Shown here piece after piece: positions 1 through 8,744 of a stretch of 64,000 bases of DNA. Made by a program: the position numbers and the translations under genes. Numbering within the stretch: the first letter of the stretch is position 1; every line of letters starts with the position of its first letter. The notes below the pieces were generated by a model. That model worked only from the letters and a program-made list of their open reading frames with translations, did no database searches and was not told where the DNA came from. Source of the stretch: Gracilibacillus lacisalsi DSM 19029 (lineage in GTDB: Bacteria; Bacillota; Bacilli; Bacillales; Amphibacillaceae); NCBI RefSeq assembly GCF_000377765.1, contig NZ_KB898671.1, positions 1 through 64,000 on the forward strand, given 5' to 3'.

Positions 1-316
1 TGATCAAGGATGGCATTATCAGCACAACCAATGGGTAAGTACATTAAAACAAAATAAAGTATTCCAAAGCATGTCACGTAAAGCTACTTGTGCAGACAAT
101 GCTTCAATAGAGAATTTCTTTGGTCTATTGAAACAAGAAATGTATTATGGAGAAGAACTAGTAAGCTATGAGGAATTAAAAAGACGAATTGAAGAATACA
201 TCTACTGGTATAATCACGAACGATCAAAAGAAAAATTGGCTGGATTGAGTCCAGTAGAATACCGAACTCAATCTAACCAATCAGCTGTATAACAAGACTC
301 TAACTTTTGGGGGTAA
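1..316 (+). mobile_element. IS3-family (IS150-like) insertion sequence, 3' end only
   Basis: The window opens inside an insertion sequence. The transposase frame is open from the first bases and stops at 292. The sequence just after it (about 298-316, with TCTAACTTTTGGGGG) resembles the right terminal inverted repeat of IS150-type elements, so the element probably ends near 310-316. The exact edge and any target duplication cannot be set because the left end is outside the window. Confidence 0.7.
2..292 (+). CDS. IS3-family transposase OrfB, C-terminal part (5' end outside window)
   Basis: The frame is open from base 2 with no start, so the gene begins upstream. The visible 96 residues carry the end of the DDE integrase (rve) core. 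DQGWHYQH matches the region after the second catalytic Asp (HSDQG), and DNASIENFFGLLKQE holds the catalytic Glu, followed by the classic YIYWYNHER and GLSPVEYR motifs of IS150-type OrfB. It would act as the catalytic half of an OrfAB fusion made by frameshifting. Whether the element is intact cannot be judged here. The internal ATG at 71 is not a real start. Confidence 0.85.
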   Translation, partial: DQGWHYQHNQWVSTLKQNKVFQSMSRKATCADNASIENFFGLLKQEMYYGEELVSYEELKRRIEEYIYWYNHERSKEKLAGLSPVEYRTQSNQSAV

Positions 317-401
317 CCACCGTAGCTCGCACTCTCACTAGACAGTTTATTATTTCTCTCGAAGTGTTCTATTTTATTTTGAAATGTATTCCCCGTAAAA
401 A

Positions 402-1100
402 TTAATGAGCAAAATGTACTTTCATTGGCGGATAATCCTCTTTGCTTCCCCAAGTAGATGGCATCCGTAATTCCAACTCACCATCTTCGAATTTGTCTAA
501 TATTTCTTTTTTCGTCGTCATCATGAAATAACCTTCTACTTTTTCATGCGCATCTAATGAAGCACGTTCTCCATATTCTATTAAATCATATTGTTCTGCT
601 AAATCTAATGGAACCCCGTCATCCTCGTCTGCCAAGTGATGCGTCTCAAACATAACGTTTGGTACTTCACCTTCCGTATCCAGAATCTCTTCACTGTCAA
701 TATGAGCTAATTGCCATGGAATCAGTGATACATCTTCTTCATCTGTTAAATTTTCAATTTCGGCTTCAATAAATATTAGTGCATCATAATAACCACTTCC
801 AAAGTCTAGATCCCAAATAGTTTCTTTCAACTCTTGCGGTATACCATCTAGGTAATAGGCATCTTTCAACTCATATGATACTTCTACATCATCAAACTCA
901 TTATGTACTAAACTCGTTTCTCCTTCTAATGTTATATCTATCCGGTCAAAAGTACTATCGGATTATTCTGTTTCTGCAGCTACTTCCTCTGTATCTGGTT
1001 CGTTTTCGTTTGTTGAGTTTTCACTGCTACTTTCATCATCATTACATCCTGTTAAGAATGCTGCTAATGCTATCAATATAAATATTATGTATTTTTTCAT
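402..1100 (-). pseudogene. Lipoprotein of unknown function, interrupted by one in-frame TAA
   Basis: Read from ATG at 1100 the frame gives MKKYIIFILIALAAFLTGC, a clear lipoprotein signal peptide with lipobox LTGC, then a Ser/Glu/Asn-rich linker. It then meets TAA at complement 963-965, after 45 codons. The same frame continues without a shift for another 186 codons to 402, giving a 232-residue protein if the stop is ignored. The downstream part is acidic, with alternating strand-like segments and a WDLDFGSGYYDALIFIEAEIEN motif region, as in DUF4352/DUF5067-like extracellular lipoproteins. That resemblance is weak and the family is not identified. A start at the internal Met (869) would lack any export signal. 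The simplest reading is a recent nonsense mutation or a sequencing error. Confidence 0.65.
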
Positions 1101-1377
1101 TTTATTTCTCTCCTTGCATCATGCTTTGATAAATTCTCGTAATGGTGCTAGTAAATGGTTTCCTGGCAGAAAGATTTTACTTCAAGAGTTCTTCATATTC
1201 ACCATACCTTACCTCTCCATAGAAGGAAATACAATCCAACAAACATTCTACCATGTATTGGAAGTGAAATAACATAGGATAATTCTACTATTTTCAGACA
1301 GCAATTCCAGTTGAATACCAACCGACATAGGTTTTCTTGCTAGATTCCGAGACTCCAAAAGGGTTACCTCTATAAGA

Positions 1378-1475
1378 AAAGCTGAGCCACTAAATGTTTC
1401 CCACAGGAGTGGAAGTGTGCGTCCTTCGCTATTATCAGACTCCACAACACTAGCATGAGGTAACACGGTTCCTTT
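1378..1475. repeat. Dispersed intergenic repeat, copy 1
   Basis: This stretch shares with 8607-8690 the blocks TTCCCACAGGAGTGGAAGTG, then a CCTTCG block, then CTAGCATGA-GTAACACG. The inverted form (CTTCCACTCCT-GGGA) also appears at 31870-31890. It looks like a Bacillaceae intergenic repeat and not a gene; an open frame across it on the minus strand (1248-1466) is probably accidental. Confidence 0.55.
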
Positions 1476-1525
1476 TCATTTACAAGTAAAAAGAAACCTC
1501 TAAACTAGCATTAGGAGGTTTCATA

Positions 1526-1684
1526 TCAAACACGATAATAAGGTTTATCTCTTATTTCTTTTTTCAATTTCTCACGTTTCATTTCGACTTTCTGAATTCG
1601 TTTAAAAGTAACAATCGACAAGATCGTTAACGTAACAAATTCAACACAATGGTCCTGCTCCAAACTTTTGTAGATAATATTCAT
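1526..1684 (-). CDS. Small protein of unknown function (52 aa)
   Basis: Short frame from ATG at 1684 to TGA at 1526, preceded by a strong ribosome binding site (GAGGTGGGGGAG) about 6 bases upstream. The product begins MNIIYKSLEQDHCVEF, has a short hydrophobic stretch near residues 15-26 (too short and interrupted for a sure membrane span) and then a basic, charged tail rich in Lys/Glu (KVEMKREKLKKEIRDK) that could be helical. No family is recognised. It stands alone between the repeat at 1.4 kb and the divergent ABC transporter. The good Shine-Dalgarno is the main reason to call it. Confidence 0.45.
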   Translation of the reverse strand: MNIIYKSLEQDHCVEFVTLTILSIVTFKRIQKVEMKREKLKKEIRDKPYYRV

Positions 1685-1911
1685 ATTAATCTCCCCCACC
1701 TCGAGACAAGCTTATTCTCTGTGTTCTGAGATCTCTGTTACTTTTTCGATAAGAACATATTTTTTCGAATGTATTCTCCTTTATTGTATTATTTAAGATC
1801 TTATATTACTATCTATTTTCCATAAAATGCAATAAAGATCAATAAAGTCCCAAGTCCTCTAAAAAGCCTTCCTCTTACACTAAATTTCTTTACAATAAAC
1901 AAACATTAATG

Positions 1912-1920
1912 TGCTATACT
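1912..1920 (+). promoter_or_regulatory. Possible extended -10 promoter for the ABC exporter operon
   Basis: TGCTATACT, an extended -10 (TGn plus TATACT), lies about 40 bases before the first gene. The upstream TTTACA (1889-1894) is 20 bases away, which is long for a -35, so recognition would depend on the TGn. Confidence 0.35.
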
Positions 1921-1960
1921 TTTATAGATGAAATAATAAAGGAAAGGTGTGATGTGTCTA

Positions 1961-2929
1961 ATGAGTACATATGCGGTAGAAGCAACCGATTTAGTGAAAA
2001 TTTTCGGTAAGGAACGTGCTGTCGATGGCATTAGTCTTCAAGTGCCAAAAGGTATTGTCTATGGATTCCTTGGTCCGAATGGCGCCGGAAAGACAACTAC
2101 CATTCGCATGCTGGCAACCTTGTTGAAACCAAATGAAGGGCATGCCAAAGTGATGGGATATGATCTTACACAAGAAGCGGATAAAGTCAGACATTCTATT
2201 AGTCTAACCGGGCAATTTGCTTCGGTTGATGAGGAACTGTCAGGTAGAGAAAACCTTATCTTTATCGGTAGATTAGTAGGTTATAGCAGAAAACAAGCAA
2301 AACAAAGAGCAGATGAATTATTACAAGCCTTTCAATTAGAAGAGGCCGCAAAGCGCCAAGTAAAAAAATACTCAGGCGGAATGCGTAGACGGATCGACAT
2401 TGCTGCAAGTATAGTTACCTCCCCAGAACTACTTTTCCTTGATGAGCCTACCACAGGACTAGACCCACGAAGCAGAAATCAAGTATGGGACATCGTCAGA
2501 GCACTTGTTAAAAATGGAACCACTGTATTTTTAACCACACAGTATTTAGAAGAAGCGGATCAATTAGCTGATTTAATCGGAGTCATCGATCGTGGAAAGC
2601 TGATTGCAGAGGGTACAAGTAAAGAATTAAAATCCTCCATTGGTGCCGGTAGCCTGACCGTTCACTTTGATGATCTCGATGAATTGAAAAAAGCACAGAA
2701 CATTTTTGTTTCGCGATTTGAACAGCAACCTGACATTAACGAACAAGATATATCCTTAACCATTATGATCAAGGAGCATGCAAAAGCCGCAAAAGCAATT
2801 GGTGAATTAGCGAATACTAATGTGCAAATCAAAGACTTTTCGATGAGTCAGCCAAGTCTTGATGAAGTGTTTCTAACTTTAACCGGAAATGTACCAGATC
2901 ATGAAGGAGGCGACTCCTCAAATGAATAA
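1961..2929 (+). CDS. ABC transporter ATP-binding protein, DrrA family
   Basis: Cytoplasmic ATPase that would power a drug/lipid-type exporter with the next gene. In the 322-residue form starting at ATG 1961, Walker A GPNGAGKT is at residues 38-45, the Q-loop Gln near 85, the signature YSGGMRRRID at 137-146 and Walker B LLFLDEPTTGLD at 157-168. The switch position reads TTQYLEEAD, with Gln where many ABC proteins have His; this is usual for the DrrA (daunorubicin resistance) subgroup. The C-terminal part has the DrrA-type accessory domain. GTG 1949 and ATG 1952 are also in frame, but they sit on or against the Shine-Dalgarno (AGGAAAGGTG), so 1961 is preferred. The stop overlaps the start of the permease by 8 bases. 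Confidence 0.88.
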   Translation: MSTYAVEATDLVKIFGKERAVDGISLQVPKGIVYGFLGPNGAGKTTTIRMLATLLKPNEGHAKVMGYDLTQEADKVRHSISLTGQFASVDEELSGRENLIFIGRLVGYSRKQAKQRADELLQAFQLEEAAKRQVKKYSGGMRRRIDIAASIVTSPELLFLDEPTTGLDPRSRNQVWDIVRALVKNGTTVFLTTQYLEEADQLADLIGVIDRGKLIAEGTSKELKSSIGAGSLTVHFDDLDELKKAQNIFVSRFEQQPDINEQDISLTIMIKEHAKAAKAIGELANTNVQIKDFSMSQPSLDEVFLTLTGNVPDHEGGDSSNE

Positions 2930-3731
2930 ACCATCAACAATTGAAGAAGTATTAACTAATCGAACCAGGCCCAAAAGTCCCACAGCGATCCAAGCGTCTG
3001 CTACTTTCGCATGGCGAGCATTATTACGGATCCGTTATGTTCCTGAACAGCTGTTTGACGTGACGATCTTTCCAATTATCTTTTTATTAATGTTTACTTA
3101 TTTGTTTGGTGGAGCAATTTCCGGTTCTACAGGGGAATATTTAAATTTCGTTTTGCCAGGTATTTTAGTAATGACGGTTTCTATGATCACGATGTACACT
3201 GGCCTAGACTTGAATAAGGATATCGAAAAAGGCGTATTTGATCGTTTCCGTTCTCTACCGATATGGCAACCGTCTGTACTAGTTGGTGCTTTACTTGTTG
3301 ACACACTAAGATACTTAATTGCCTCGACTATCATGGTAACACTAGGGTATATATTAGGGTTTAGACCAGAAGCTGGTTTTAGTGGTGTCATCATGGGAGT
3401 TGCTATTCTTCTTTTGTTCTCCTTTAGTTTATCATGGATCTGGACAATGCTCGGGATTATCGTTCGTTCTGAAAAGGCATTAATGGGAATTAGTATGATG
3501 TTTTTATTTCCACTCACCTTTTTAAGTAGTGTGTTTGTTGATCCTTCAACAATGCCAAACTGGTTACAGAAGTTTGTAGATATTAATCCAATAACGTTTG
3601 TAGTTGATGCGGTTCGTACACTGATCCATGGTTCGGAGGCAAATGGAGATGTCATGATCGTCATTTATATATCGATTGCATTAATTGTGATATTTGGTCC
3701 TTTAACAATGTACTTTTTTAAAAACAAATAA
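2922..3731 (+). CDS. ABC-2 type permease, DrrB family
   Basis: Membrane partner of the preceding ATPase. A strong AAGGAGG at 2904-2910 places the start at ATG 2922 (MNKPSTIEEVL), not at the earlier in-frame ATG 2889. The 269-residue product has a short cytoplasmic N-terminus, then about six hydrophobic segments. Typical ABC-2 features are the LFDVTIFPIIFLLMFTYLFGG first span, the long glycine-containing loop with LPGILVM, and FRSLPI at the coupling-helix region. The overlap with the ATPase gene suggests translational coupling. The substrate cannot be read from sequence; DrrAB-type systems export antibiotics or lipids. Confidence 0.87.
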   Translation: MNKPSTIEEVLTNRTRPKSPTAIQASATFAWRALLRIRYVPEQLFDVTIFPIIFLLMFTYLFGGAISGSTGEYLNFVLPGILVMTVSMITMYTGLDLNKDIEKGVFDRFRSLPIWQPSVLVGALLVDTLRYLIASTIMVTLGYILGFRPEAGFSGVIMGVAILLLFSFSLSWIWTMLGIIVRSEKALMGISMMFLFPLTFLSSVFVDPSTMPNWLQKFVDINPITFVVDAVRTLIHGSEANGDVMIVIYISIALIVIFGPLTMYFFKNK

Positions 3732-3824
3732 TGAGGTGTAGTTGGAGCAGATGTATAGATTCAGTTTTTCCTGCATAACCATGTAACAGATGAAGCACCT
3801 TTGTAACAAAATTTTACATTCCTA

Positions 3825-3853
3825 TTGACTAAAAAAACAAAACACCATAACAT
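3825..3853 (+). promoter_or_regulatory. Possible sigma-A promoter of the glycine riboswitch transcript
   Basis: TTGACT at 3825-3830 is a good -35. With a 17-base spacer the -10 would be TAACAT (3848-3853), a weak match; CATAAT at 3851-3856 is alternative but 20 bases away. The position is right for a transcript starting just before the first aptamer. Confidence 0.4.
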
Positions 3854-3884
3854 AATGATATAACTAAATACGAATCGGATGATT

Positions 3885-4060
3885 ATTATGGGAGAGCGTA
3901 TTGATTACCACCGAAGGAGCAAGTTCATAAAAAATCCTTATGAACCAATCTCTCAGGTTAAAGTACCATAATAGGACGAATCTCTGGAGAGCGCGTATCC
4001 ATACGCCACCAAAGGGGAAGCTTTCTAAAAGGCAAAAACTCTCAGGTAACCGGACAGAGA
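3885..4060 (+). ncRNA. Tandem glycine riboswitch (two aptamers)
   Basis: Two glycine aptamers stand in series ahead of gcvT. The first (about 3886-3978) has GGGAGAGCG, CCACCGAAGGAGCAAG and AATCTCTCAGG. The second (about 3979-4058) has CTCTGGAGAGCG, CCACCAAAGGGGAAGCT and AAAACTCTCAGGTAACCGGACAGAG. These are the conserved blocks of the gcvT motif. Glycine binding is known to prevent formation of the downstream terminator in Bacillus gcvT leaders, turning on glycine cleavage when glycine is in excess. The 3' side of the second aptamer runs directly into the terminator stem, which is the expected expression-platform overlap. Confidence 0.95.
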
Positions 4061-4097
4061 AGGGTCAACAGTTCATACTGCCCTTCTCTGTTTTTTT
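4054..4097 (+). terminator. Riboswitch-controlled intrinsic terminator
   Basis: An 11-bp stem, ACAGAGAAGGG (4054-4064) with CCCTTCTCTGT (4081-4091), is followed by seven Ts. Its 5' arm overlaps the end of the second glycine aptamer, so ligand binding and termination are mutually exclusive. Confidence 0.92.
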
Positions 4098-4163
4098 ATG
4101 TCCACTTGAATAAAAAGAAGAAGGGATACTTTGACACCCAAATACTATTGGAGGTGGTAGCAT

Positions 4164-5282
4164 ATGAGTGATCCAACTGCTTTAAAACGCACTCCGCTCT
4201 TTACGTTATACAAGAGCTATGGTGCTAAAGTGATTGATTTTGGAGGATGGGCTTTACCGGTACACTTCTCCAGTATAATTGATGAACATCATGCTGTACG
4301 AACTAAGGCAGGACTCTTTGATGTTTCGCATATGGGAGAAATACTGATTGAGGGACAAAATGCGGAAAACTTTGTTAACTACCTGATGACCAATGACATC
4401 ACGAACATGGCAGTAAACCAAGCTAAATATACGGCAATGTGTTATGAAGACGGAGGTACTGTCGATGATTTGCTAGTTTATAAGTTAGATCATCAGAAAT
4501 TCTTCCTCGTTGTCAATGCGGCTAACACGGATAAAGACTTAGAGTGGATTAACAAGCATGCAACAGAGGATGTTTTGGTTACCAATATTTCTGATCAAAT
4601 CGCACAACTTGCTATCCAAGGTCCTGACGCTTTGCAGACTCTGCAACAACTAACGGATATAGATTTAAACAAAATAGGTACATTCCGTTTTATGCAAAAT
4701 GTGAAGGTTGCCGGCGTAACCAATTGTTTAGTCTCACGTACTGGATATACCGGTGAAGATGGTTTCGAAATCTATCTTGCTAGTAACGAGGCGACAAAAC
4801 TGTGCCAGAAATTGTTATCTCTCGAAGAAGCTCCACAGCCATGTGGTCTTGGAGCAAGGGATACGCTTCGTTTTGAAGCCGCATTAGCATTATATGGTCA
4901 AGAACTAACATCCTCTATCACTCCAATTGAAGCTGGTATCGGCTTTACGGTCAAGACACAAAAAAATAGCGACTTTATCGGAAAAGCACCACTTACGAAA
5001 GAGAAAGAAAATGGTCCTACAAGGAAGCTTGTAGGGTTAGAAATAATCGGCAAAGGAATCCCACGGCATGGCTATCAAGTATTTACACCAACAGACAAAA
5101 AAATTGGGTTTGTTACATCAGGTACTCATTCTCCTACTTTAAAGAAAGCTCTTGGCCTTGCATTAGTTCAACAACCATATGCCGAAATAGGTACAAATTT
5201 AAAAGTAAAAGTTCGTAACAAATTGATCGATGCTGTTGTAGTCCATACACCATTTTACCAAAGAAGGAGAGGATTAACATGA
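4164..5282 (+). CDS. gcvT: Glycine cleavage system T protein (aminomethyltransferase)
   Basis: Transfers the methylene group from the aminomethyl-lipoyl H protein to tetrahydrofolate, releasing ammonia. The 372-residue protein has the usual family length. It shows the folate-binding region FGGWALPVHFSSIIDEH near the N-terminus, FDVSHMGEI, the conserved Asp-containing SRTGYTGEDGFEIY block, and the C-terminal beta-barrel with VTSGTHSPTLKKALGLALV. The start ATG follows GGAGGTGG at good spacing, behind the glycine riboswitch. Its TGA overlaps the gcvPA ATG (ATGA), so the operon is translationally coupled. No gcvH or lipoamide dehydrogenase gene is in the window; both are needed and must be elsewhere, as in B. 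subtilis. Confidence 0.96.
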   Translation: MSDPTALKRTPLFTLYKSYGAKVIDFGGWALPVHFSSIIDEHHAVRTKAGLFDVSHMGEILIEGQNAENFVNYLMTNDITNMAVNQAKYTAMCYEDGGTVDDLLVYKLDHQKFFLVVNAANTDKDLEWINKHATEDVLVTNISDQIAQLAIQGPDALQTLQQLTDIDLNKIGTFRFMQNVKVAGVTNCLVSRTGYTGEDGFEIYLASNEATKLCQKLLSLEEAPQPCGLGARDTLRFEAALALYGQELTSSITPIEAGIGFTVKTQKNSDFIGKAPLTKEKENGPTRKLVGLEIIGKGIPRHGYQVFTPTDKKIGFVTSGTHSPTLKKALGLALVQQPYAEIGTNLKVKVRNKLIDAVVVHTPFYQRRRGLT

Positions 5283-6622
5283 CGTCCACCTTTCGATATC
5301 TCCCTGATACAAAGCAAGATCAACAGGATATGTTAGATTTTTTAAACATTCAGTCGATCGATGACTTATTTGCCGATCTCCCTTCCAGCATTAAGTTAAC
5401 TGAAGCGTTAGCTATTCCAAAAGCAATCCCTGAACCTGATCTAATCAAGAAAATGCAACAACTATCCCTACAAAACATCCATGCCAACCAATACCCATTA
5501 TTTCTTGGGGCAGGCACCTATGATCATTTTATTCCGAGCGTAGTCAGCCATATCATTGGCAGGTCAGAATTTTATACTGCCTATACCCCCTATCAACCTG
5601 AAATTAGTCAAGGCGAACTTCAAGCCATCTTTGAATTTCAAACCATGGTTTGTGAACTAACAGGAATGGATATCGCCAATTCCTCTATGTATGATGGCTT
5701 TACTTCTGTTGCCGAAGCTGCTGCACTTGCTGTATCTACAACCAAACGTTCCAAAGTAATGGTCTCTCAAGCAGTTCACCCAGAATCTCGAGCCATTCTC
5801 AAAACGGCTGCTACTGGACCAGGATATCAAGTTGAAGAAATCGATTTAACCACTGACATCACCAATATCCGAGACATACAGGAAAAAGCAGATGATCAAA
5901 CCGCTGCGATTATTGTTCAGTATCCAAACTTTTTTGGTTCTGTTGAGGATTTACTCGAAATAAAGAAAATTGCCCAAGAACACGGTGCACTGCTGATCGT
6001 TAGTGCGAACCCTTTAGCTTTAGCGATATTGCAACCACCTGGCAAGCTTGGTGCCGATATTGTCGTTGGTGATATGCAACCATTCGGTATTCAGATCTCA
6101 TTCGGTGGCCCCCATTGTGGCTATTTTGCAGTAACAAAAAAATTGATGCGTAAAATTCCTGGCCGTATCGTCGGGCAAACGACAGATGCTCAGGGGAATC
6201 GTGGCTTCACTTTAACTTTACAAACACGTGAGCAACACATCCGCCGGGAAAAAGCATCCTCCAACATTTGTTCCAATCAAGCATTAAATGCTCTAGCTTC
6301 GGCTGTCTTTATGTCTGCCCTTGGTAAACAAGGCATTCGCCAGATGGCAACATTAAATATCAAAAAAGCAGATTATATGGCAAGGCAACTTACTGAAAAA
6401 GGATTCAGCGTAAACAATCAATCTCCTTTCTTTAATGAATTCGTTGTGACATTACCTGTTTCTGCTAGCGAAGTCAATCACAAGTTATTTGAGGCTGGCA
6501 TTATTGGAGGTTTCGATTTAAACAAGGATTATCGGATGAATAATCAGATGCTCATCGCTGTGACAGAGCAACGATCAAAGCAGGAAATTGATCAATTCAT
6601 AACGATATTGGAGGGATTATAA
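5279..6622 (+). CDS. gcvPA: Glycine dehydrogenase (decarboxylating) subunit 1
   Basis: N-terminal half of the split P protein of the glycine cleavage system. It pairs with GcvPB to form the PLP-dependent glycine decarboxylase. Length (447 aa) is standard for the split form. Characteristic blocks are FLGAGTYDHFIPSVV, the YTPYQPEISQGELQAIFEFQ segment and SFGGPHCGYFAV. This subunit lacks the PLP lysine, which is in subunit 2. It overlaps gcvT by 4 bases and ends one base before gcvPB, consistent with one transcript under the glycine riboswitch. Confidence 0.96.
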   Translation: MTSTFRYLPDTKQDQQDMLDFLNIQSIDDLFADLPSSIKLTEALAIPKAIPEPDLIKKMQQLSLQNIHANQYPLFLGAGTYDHFIPSVVSHIIGRSEFYTAYTPYQPEISQGELQAIFEFQTMVCELTGMDIANSSMYDGFTSVAEAAALAVSTTKRSKVMVSQAVHPESRAILKTAATGPGYQVEEIDLTTDITNIRDIQEKADDQTAAIIVQYPNFFGSVEDLLEIKKIAQEHGALLIVSANPLALAILQPPGKLGADIVVGDMQPFGIQISFGGPHCGYFAVTKKLMRKIPGRIVGQTTDAQGNRGFTLTLQTREQHIRREKASSNICSNQALNALASAVFMSALGKQGIRQMATLNIKKADYMARQLTEKGFSVNNQSPFFNEFVVTLPVSASEVNHKLFEAGIIGGFDLNKDYRMNNQMLIAVTEQRSKQEIDQFITILEGL

Positions 6623-8080
6623 ATGGCGGACTATCATCAATTGATCTTTGAAATTAGTCAATCTGGTCGAACAGGAGCTGACCTTCCCGAAAGTGATGTG
6701 GATCCAATCGAGTTAGATGAAAAGTTTCCGAAGCATTTACTTCGAGAAACACCAGCAGAACTTCCAGAAGTATCAGAGCTTCAGCTTGTCCGTCACTATA
6801 CGGCACTTTCTCACAAAAATTATGGTGTCGATAACGGCTTCTATCCGCTCGGCTCCTGTACGATGAAATACAATCCAAAAATCAACGAGGATGTCGCTCG
6901 GTTGGAAGGGTTTAGCCGTATTCACCCTTATCAACCAGCAGAAACTGTACAAGGAGCACTTCAGTTATTGTATGAGTTACAAGAAGATTTAGCCGCTATT
7001 TCGGGAATGGATGCTGTCACCTTACAACCATCCGCAGGTGCCCAAGGAGAATGGACCGGCTTAATGATAGCAAAAAATTATCATCAACAAAATGGTGAAA
7101 ACAGATCCAAAGTACTTGTGCCAGACTCTGCTCACGGTACTAATCCAGCAAGCGCTGCAGTCGCAGGGTTTGATACGGTAACGATCCCTTCTAATGAAAA
7201 TGGATTAGTCGACTTGGAAGCATTAAAAAAACGCGTCGATCAAGACACAGCAGCATTAATGTTAACCAACCCTAATACACTAGGTCTTTTTGAAAAAGAT
7301 ATAGTAGAAATCGCCGAGGTCGTTCATGAAGCTGGTGGCCTCCTCTACTATGATGGGGCTAACGCCAATGCGATTTTAGGTAAGACCACACCAGGGAAGA
7401 TGGGCTTCGATATCGTCCATCTAAATCTGCATAAAACCTTCACTACCCCACATGGTGGCGGTGGCCCAGGAGCAGGTCCGGTCGGCGTAACAAAAGAACT
7501 GATCCCTTTTTTACCTGTGCCTCGTATCGAAAAAGATGGAGACAACTATATATGGAATGATGATGAACCATTATCCATTGGAAGGGTAAAAGGTTATTAT
7601 GGAAACTTCGGAATTCTTGCTCGTGCGTACACGTATATTCGGACAATGGGACCTGAAGGACTGCGGCAAGTATCAGAATCTGCTGTTCTTCACGCCAATT
7701 ATCTAAGAAAACGATTAGAGACGCACTACGAGTCACCGTATGCCCAATTTTGCAAGCATGAATTTGTTTTATCAGGCTCAAAACAGAAAAAGCTTGGTGT
7801 TCGAACAATGAATATTGCCAAGCGGTTGCTTGATTTTGGCTACCATCCACCGACTATCTATTTTCCACTTAATGTGGAGGAATGTTTAATGATTGAACCG
7901 ACAGAAACGGAAACAAAAGAAACATTAGATGCTTTTGCTGATTCGATGATTCAGATTGCAAATGAGGTGGAAGAAGATCCCGATATCGTATTAGATGCTC
8001 CCCATACAACGGTGGTTGGCAGATTAGACGAGACAAAGGCAGCAAGGAAACCGGTCTTACGCTATACAAAATCGGTTTAA
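6623..8080 (+). CDS. gcvPB: Glycine dehydrogenase (decarboxylating) subunit 2
   Basis: PLP-binding half of the P protein; decarboxylates glycine and loads the aminomethyl group on lipoylated GcvH. The 485-residue product shows [16 protein letters not shown], the [12 protein letters not shown] block and the PLP lysine in [18 protein letters not shown] (Lys271). GGAGGG lies about 6 bases before the ATG at 6623. It directly abuts gcvPA, and its stop is followed within 30 bases by the HesB-like gene, which is probably cotranscribed. Confidence 0.96.
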   Translation: MADYHQLIFEISQSGRTGADLPESDVDPIELDEKFPKHLLRETPAELPEVSELQLVRHYTALSHKNYGVDNGFYPLGSCTMKYNPKINEDVARLEGFSRIHPYQPAETVQGALQLLYELQEDLAAISGMDAVTLQPSAGAQGEWTGLMIAKNYHQQNGENRSKVLVPDSAHGTNPASAAVAGFDTVTIPSNENGLVDLEALKKRVDQDTAALMLTNPNTLGLFEKDIVEIAEVVHEAGGLLYYDGANANAILGKTTPGKMGFDIVHLNLHKTFTTPHGGGGPGAGPVGVTKELIPFLPVPRIEKDGDNYIWNDDEPLSIGRVKGYYGNFGILARAYTYIRTMGPEGLRQVSESAVLHANYLRKRLETHYESPYAQFCKHEFVLSGSKQKKLGVRTMNIAKRLLDFGYHPPTIYFPLNVEECLMIEPTETETKETLDAFADSMIQIANEVEEDPDIVLDAPHTTVVGRLDETKAARKPVLRYTKSV

Positions 8081-8109
8081 TGACGTTGTTGAAGGAGGAC
8101 AATGTAAGA

Positions 8110-8400
8110 ATGATCCATATTACCAAAGAAGCGCAACAGAAATTATCATCCATTGAATGGCAAGATGGAGTATTACCTCGGGTTGATGCTAATGTCACTG
8201 GTGGTTGTGGACTCACGATTAATTATCTATTTATTTTTGATCAAGCTAGAAAAAACGATACTATCTATCATTCTCATGGTGTTTCCATTCGTGTCGATCC
8301 TTTTACTAAGCGCTATCTGGAAGGAAATCCTCCAACGGTAGATTATTCTGATACAGATGGTTTCCAAGTGATAAATGAGGTTGAATTTGACTCCTGTTGA
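8110..8400 (+). CDS. HesB/IscA-like iron-sulfur biosynthesis family protein (YneR-like)
   Basis: Small cytosolic protein (96 aa) of the Fe-S_biosyn fold. The start at ATG 8110 follows AAGGAGGA (8092-8099); the in-frame ATG at 8080 overlaps the gcvPB stop and has no ribosome binding site. The sequence begins MIHITKEAQQKL, as is usual for the family. It has one Cys in TGGCGLTINYLF (about residue 33) and one at the C-terminal end (EFDSC), but lacks the paired C-x-C of true A-type scaffolds. It fits the YneR-like branch, whose role is not settled. Its position at the end of the gcv operon is suggestive only. Confidence 0.75.
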   Translation: MIHITKEAQQKLSSIEWQDGVLPRVDANVTGGCGLTINYLFIFDQARKNDTIYHSHGVSIRVDPFTKRYLEGNPPTVDYSDTDGFQVINEVEFDSC

Positions 8401-8417
8401 TCATTCAATAACTATCG

Positions 8418-8455
8418 AAAGGCGTAGTGCCCGATTAGGATACTACGCCTTTTTA
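8418..8455 (+). terminator. Intrinsic terminator of the gcv operon
   Basis: AAAGGCGTAGT (8418-8428) pairs with ACTACGCCTTT, followed by a T-run (TTTTT) near 8450. It lies just after the HesB-like gene, supporting a riboswitch-gcvT-PA-PB-hesB unit. Confidence 0.85.
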
Positions 8456-8599
8456 TTATGAAAAGAAGTATAAAACACTCCGTCCTAATGACTAAAAGCT
8501 AAAGATTTAACATTTCTCGAGCATCCATTATGAAATACTTGAACAGCTTAACCACCACTCCGGCTGCCCACCTCCCTTTCCGTGGGGTTTACACTTCAG

Positions 8600-8695
8600 C
8601 TAACTTTTTCGAGCCAAACACTTCCCACAGGAGTGGAAGTGGGCGGCCTTCGTTAAGATCTGTATTACAACGCTAGCATGAAGTAACACGTCTGC
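8600..8695. repeat. Dispersed intergenic repeat, copy 2
   Basis: Shares TTCCCACAGGAGTGGAAGTG and the CTAGCATGAAGTAACACG block with copy 1 at 1378-1475; reverse-complemented it gives CACTTCCACTCCTGTGGGA, matching 31870-31890. The adjoining 8540-8600 segment (CACCTCCC-TTTCCGTGGGG) may be the other arm. No gene is visible. Confidence 0.6.
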
Positions 8696-8744
8696 TTTTA
8701 TACTCACAGATAGCGGTCCATTGTAAAAAAATCAACCTATTACT

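Noticed and set aside
1248-1466. 72-codon minus-strand frame
   Set aside because: It coincides with a dispersed repeat, lacks a ribosome binding site, and the matching region at 8.6 kb has no equivalent frame.
3098-3664. 188-codon antisense frame inside the DrrB gene
   Set aside because: Shadow of the real gene; no start signal and composition typical of reverse-frame codons.
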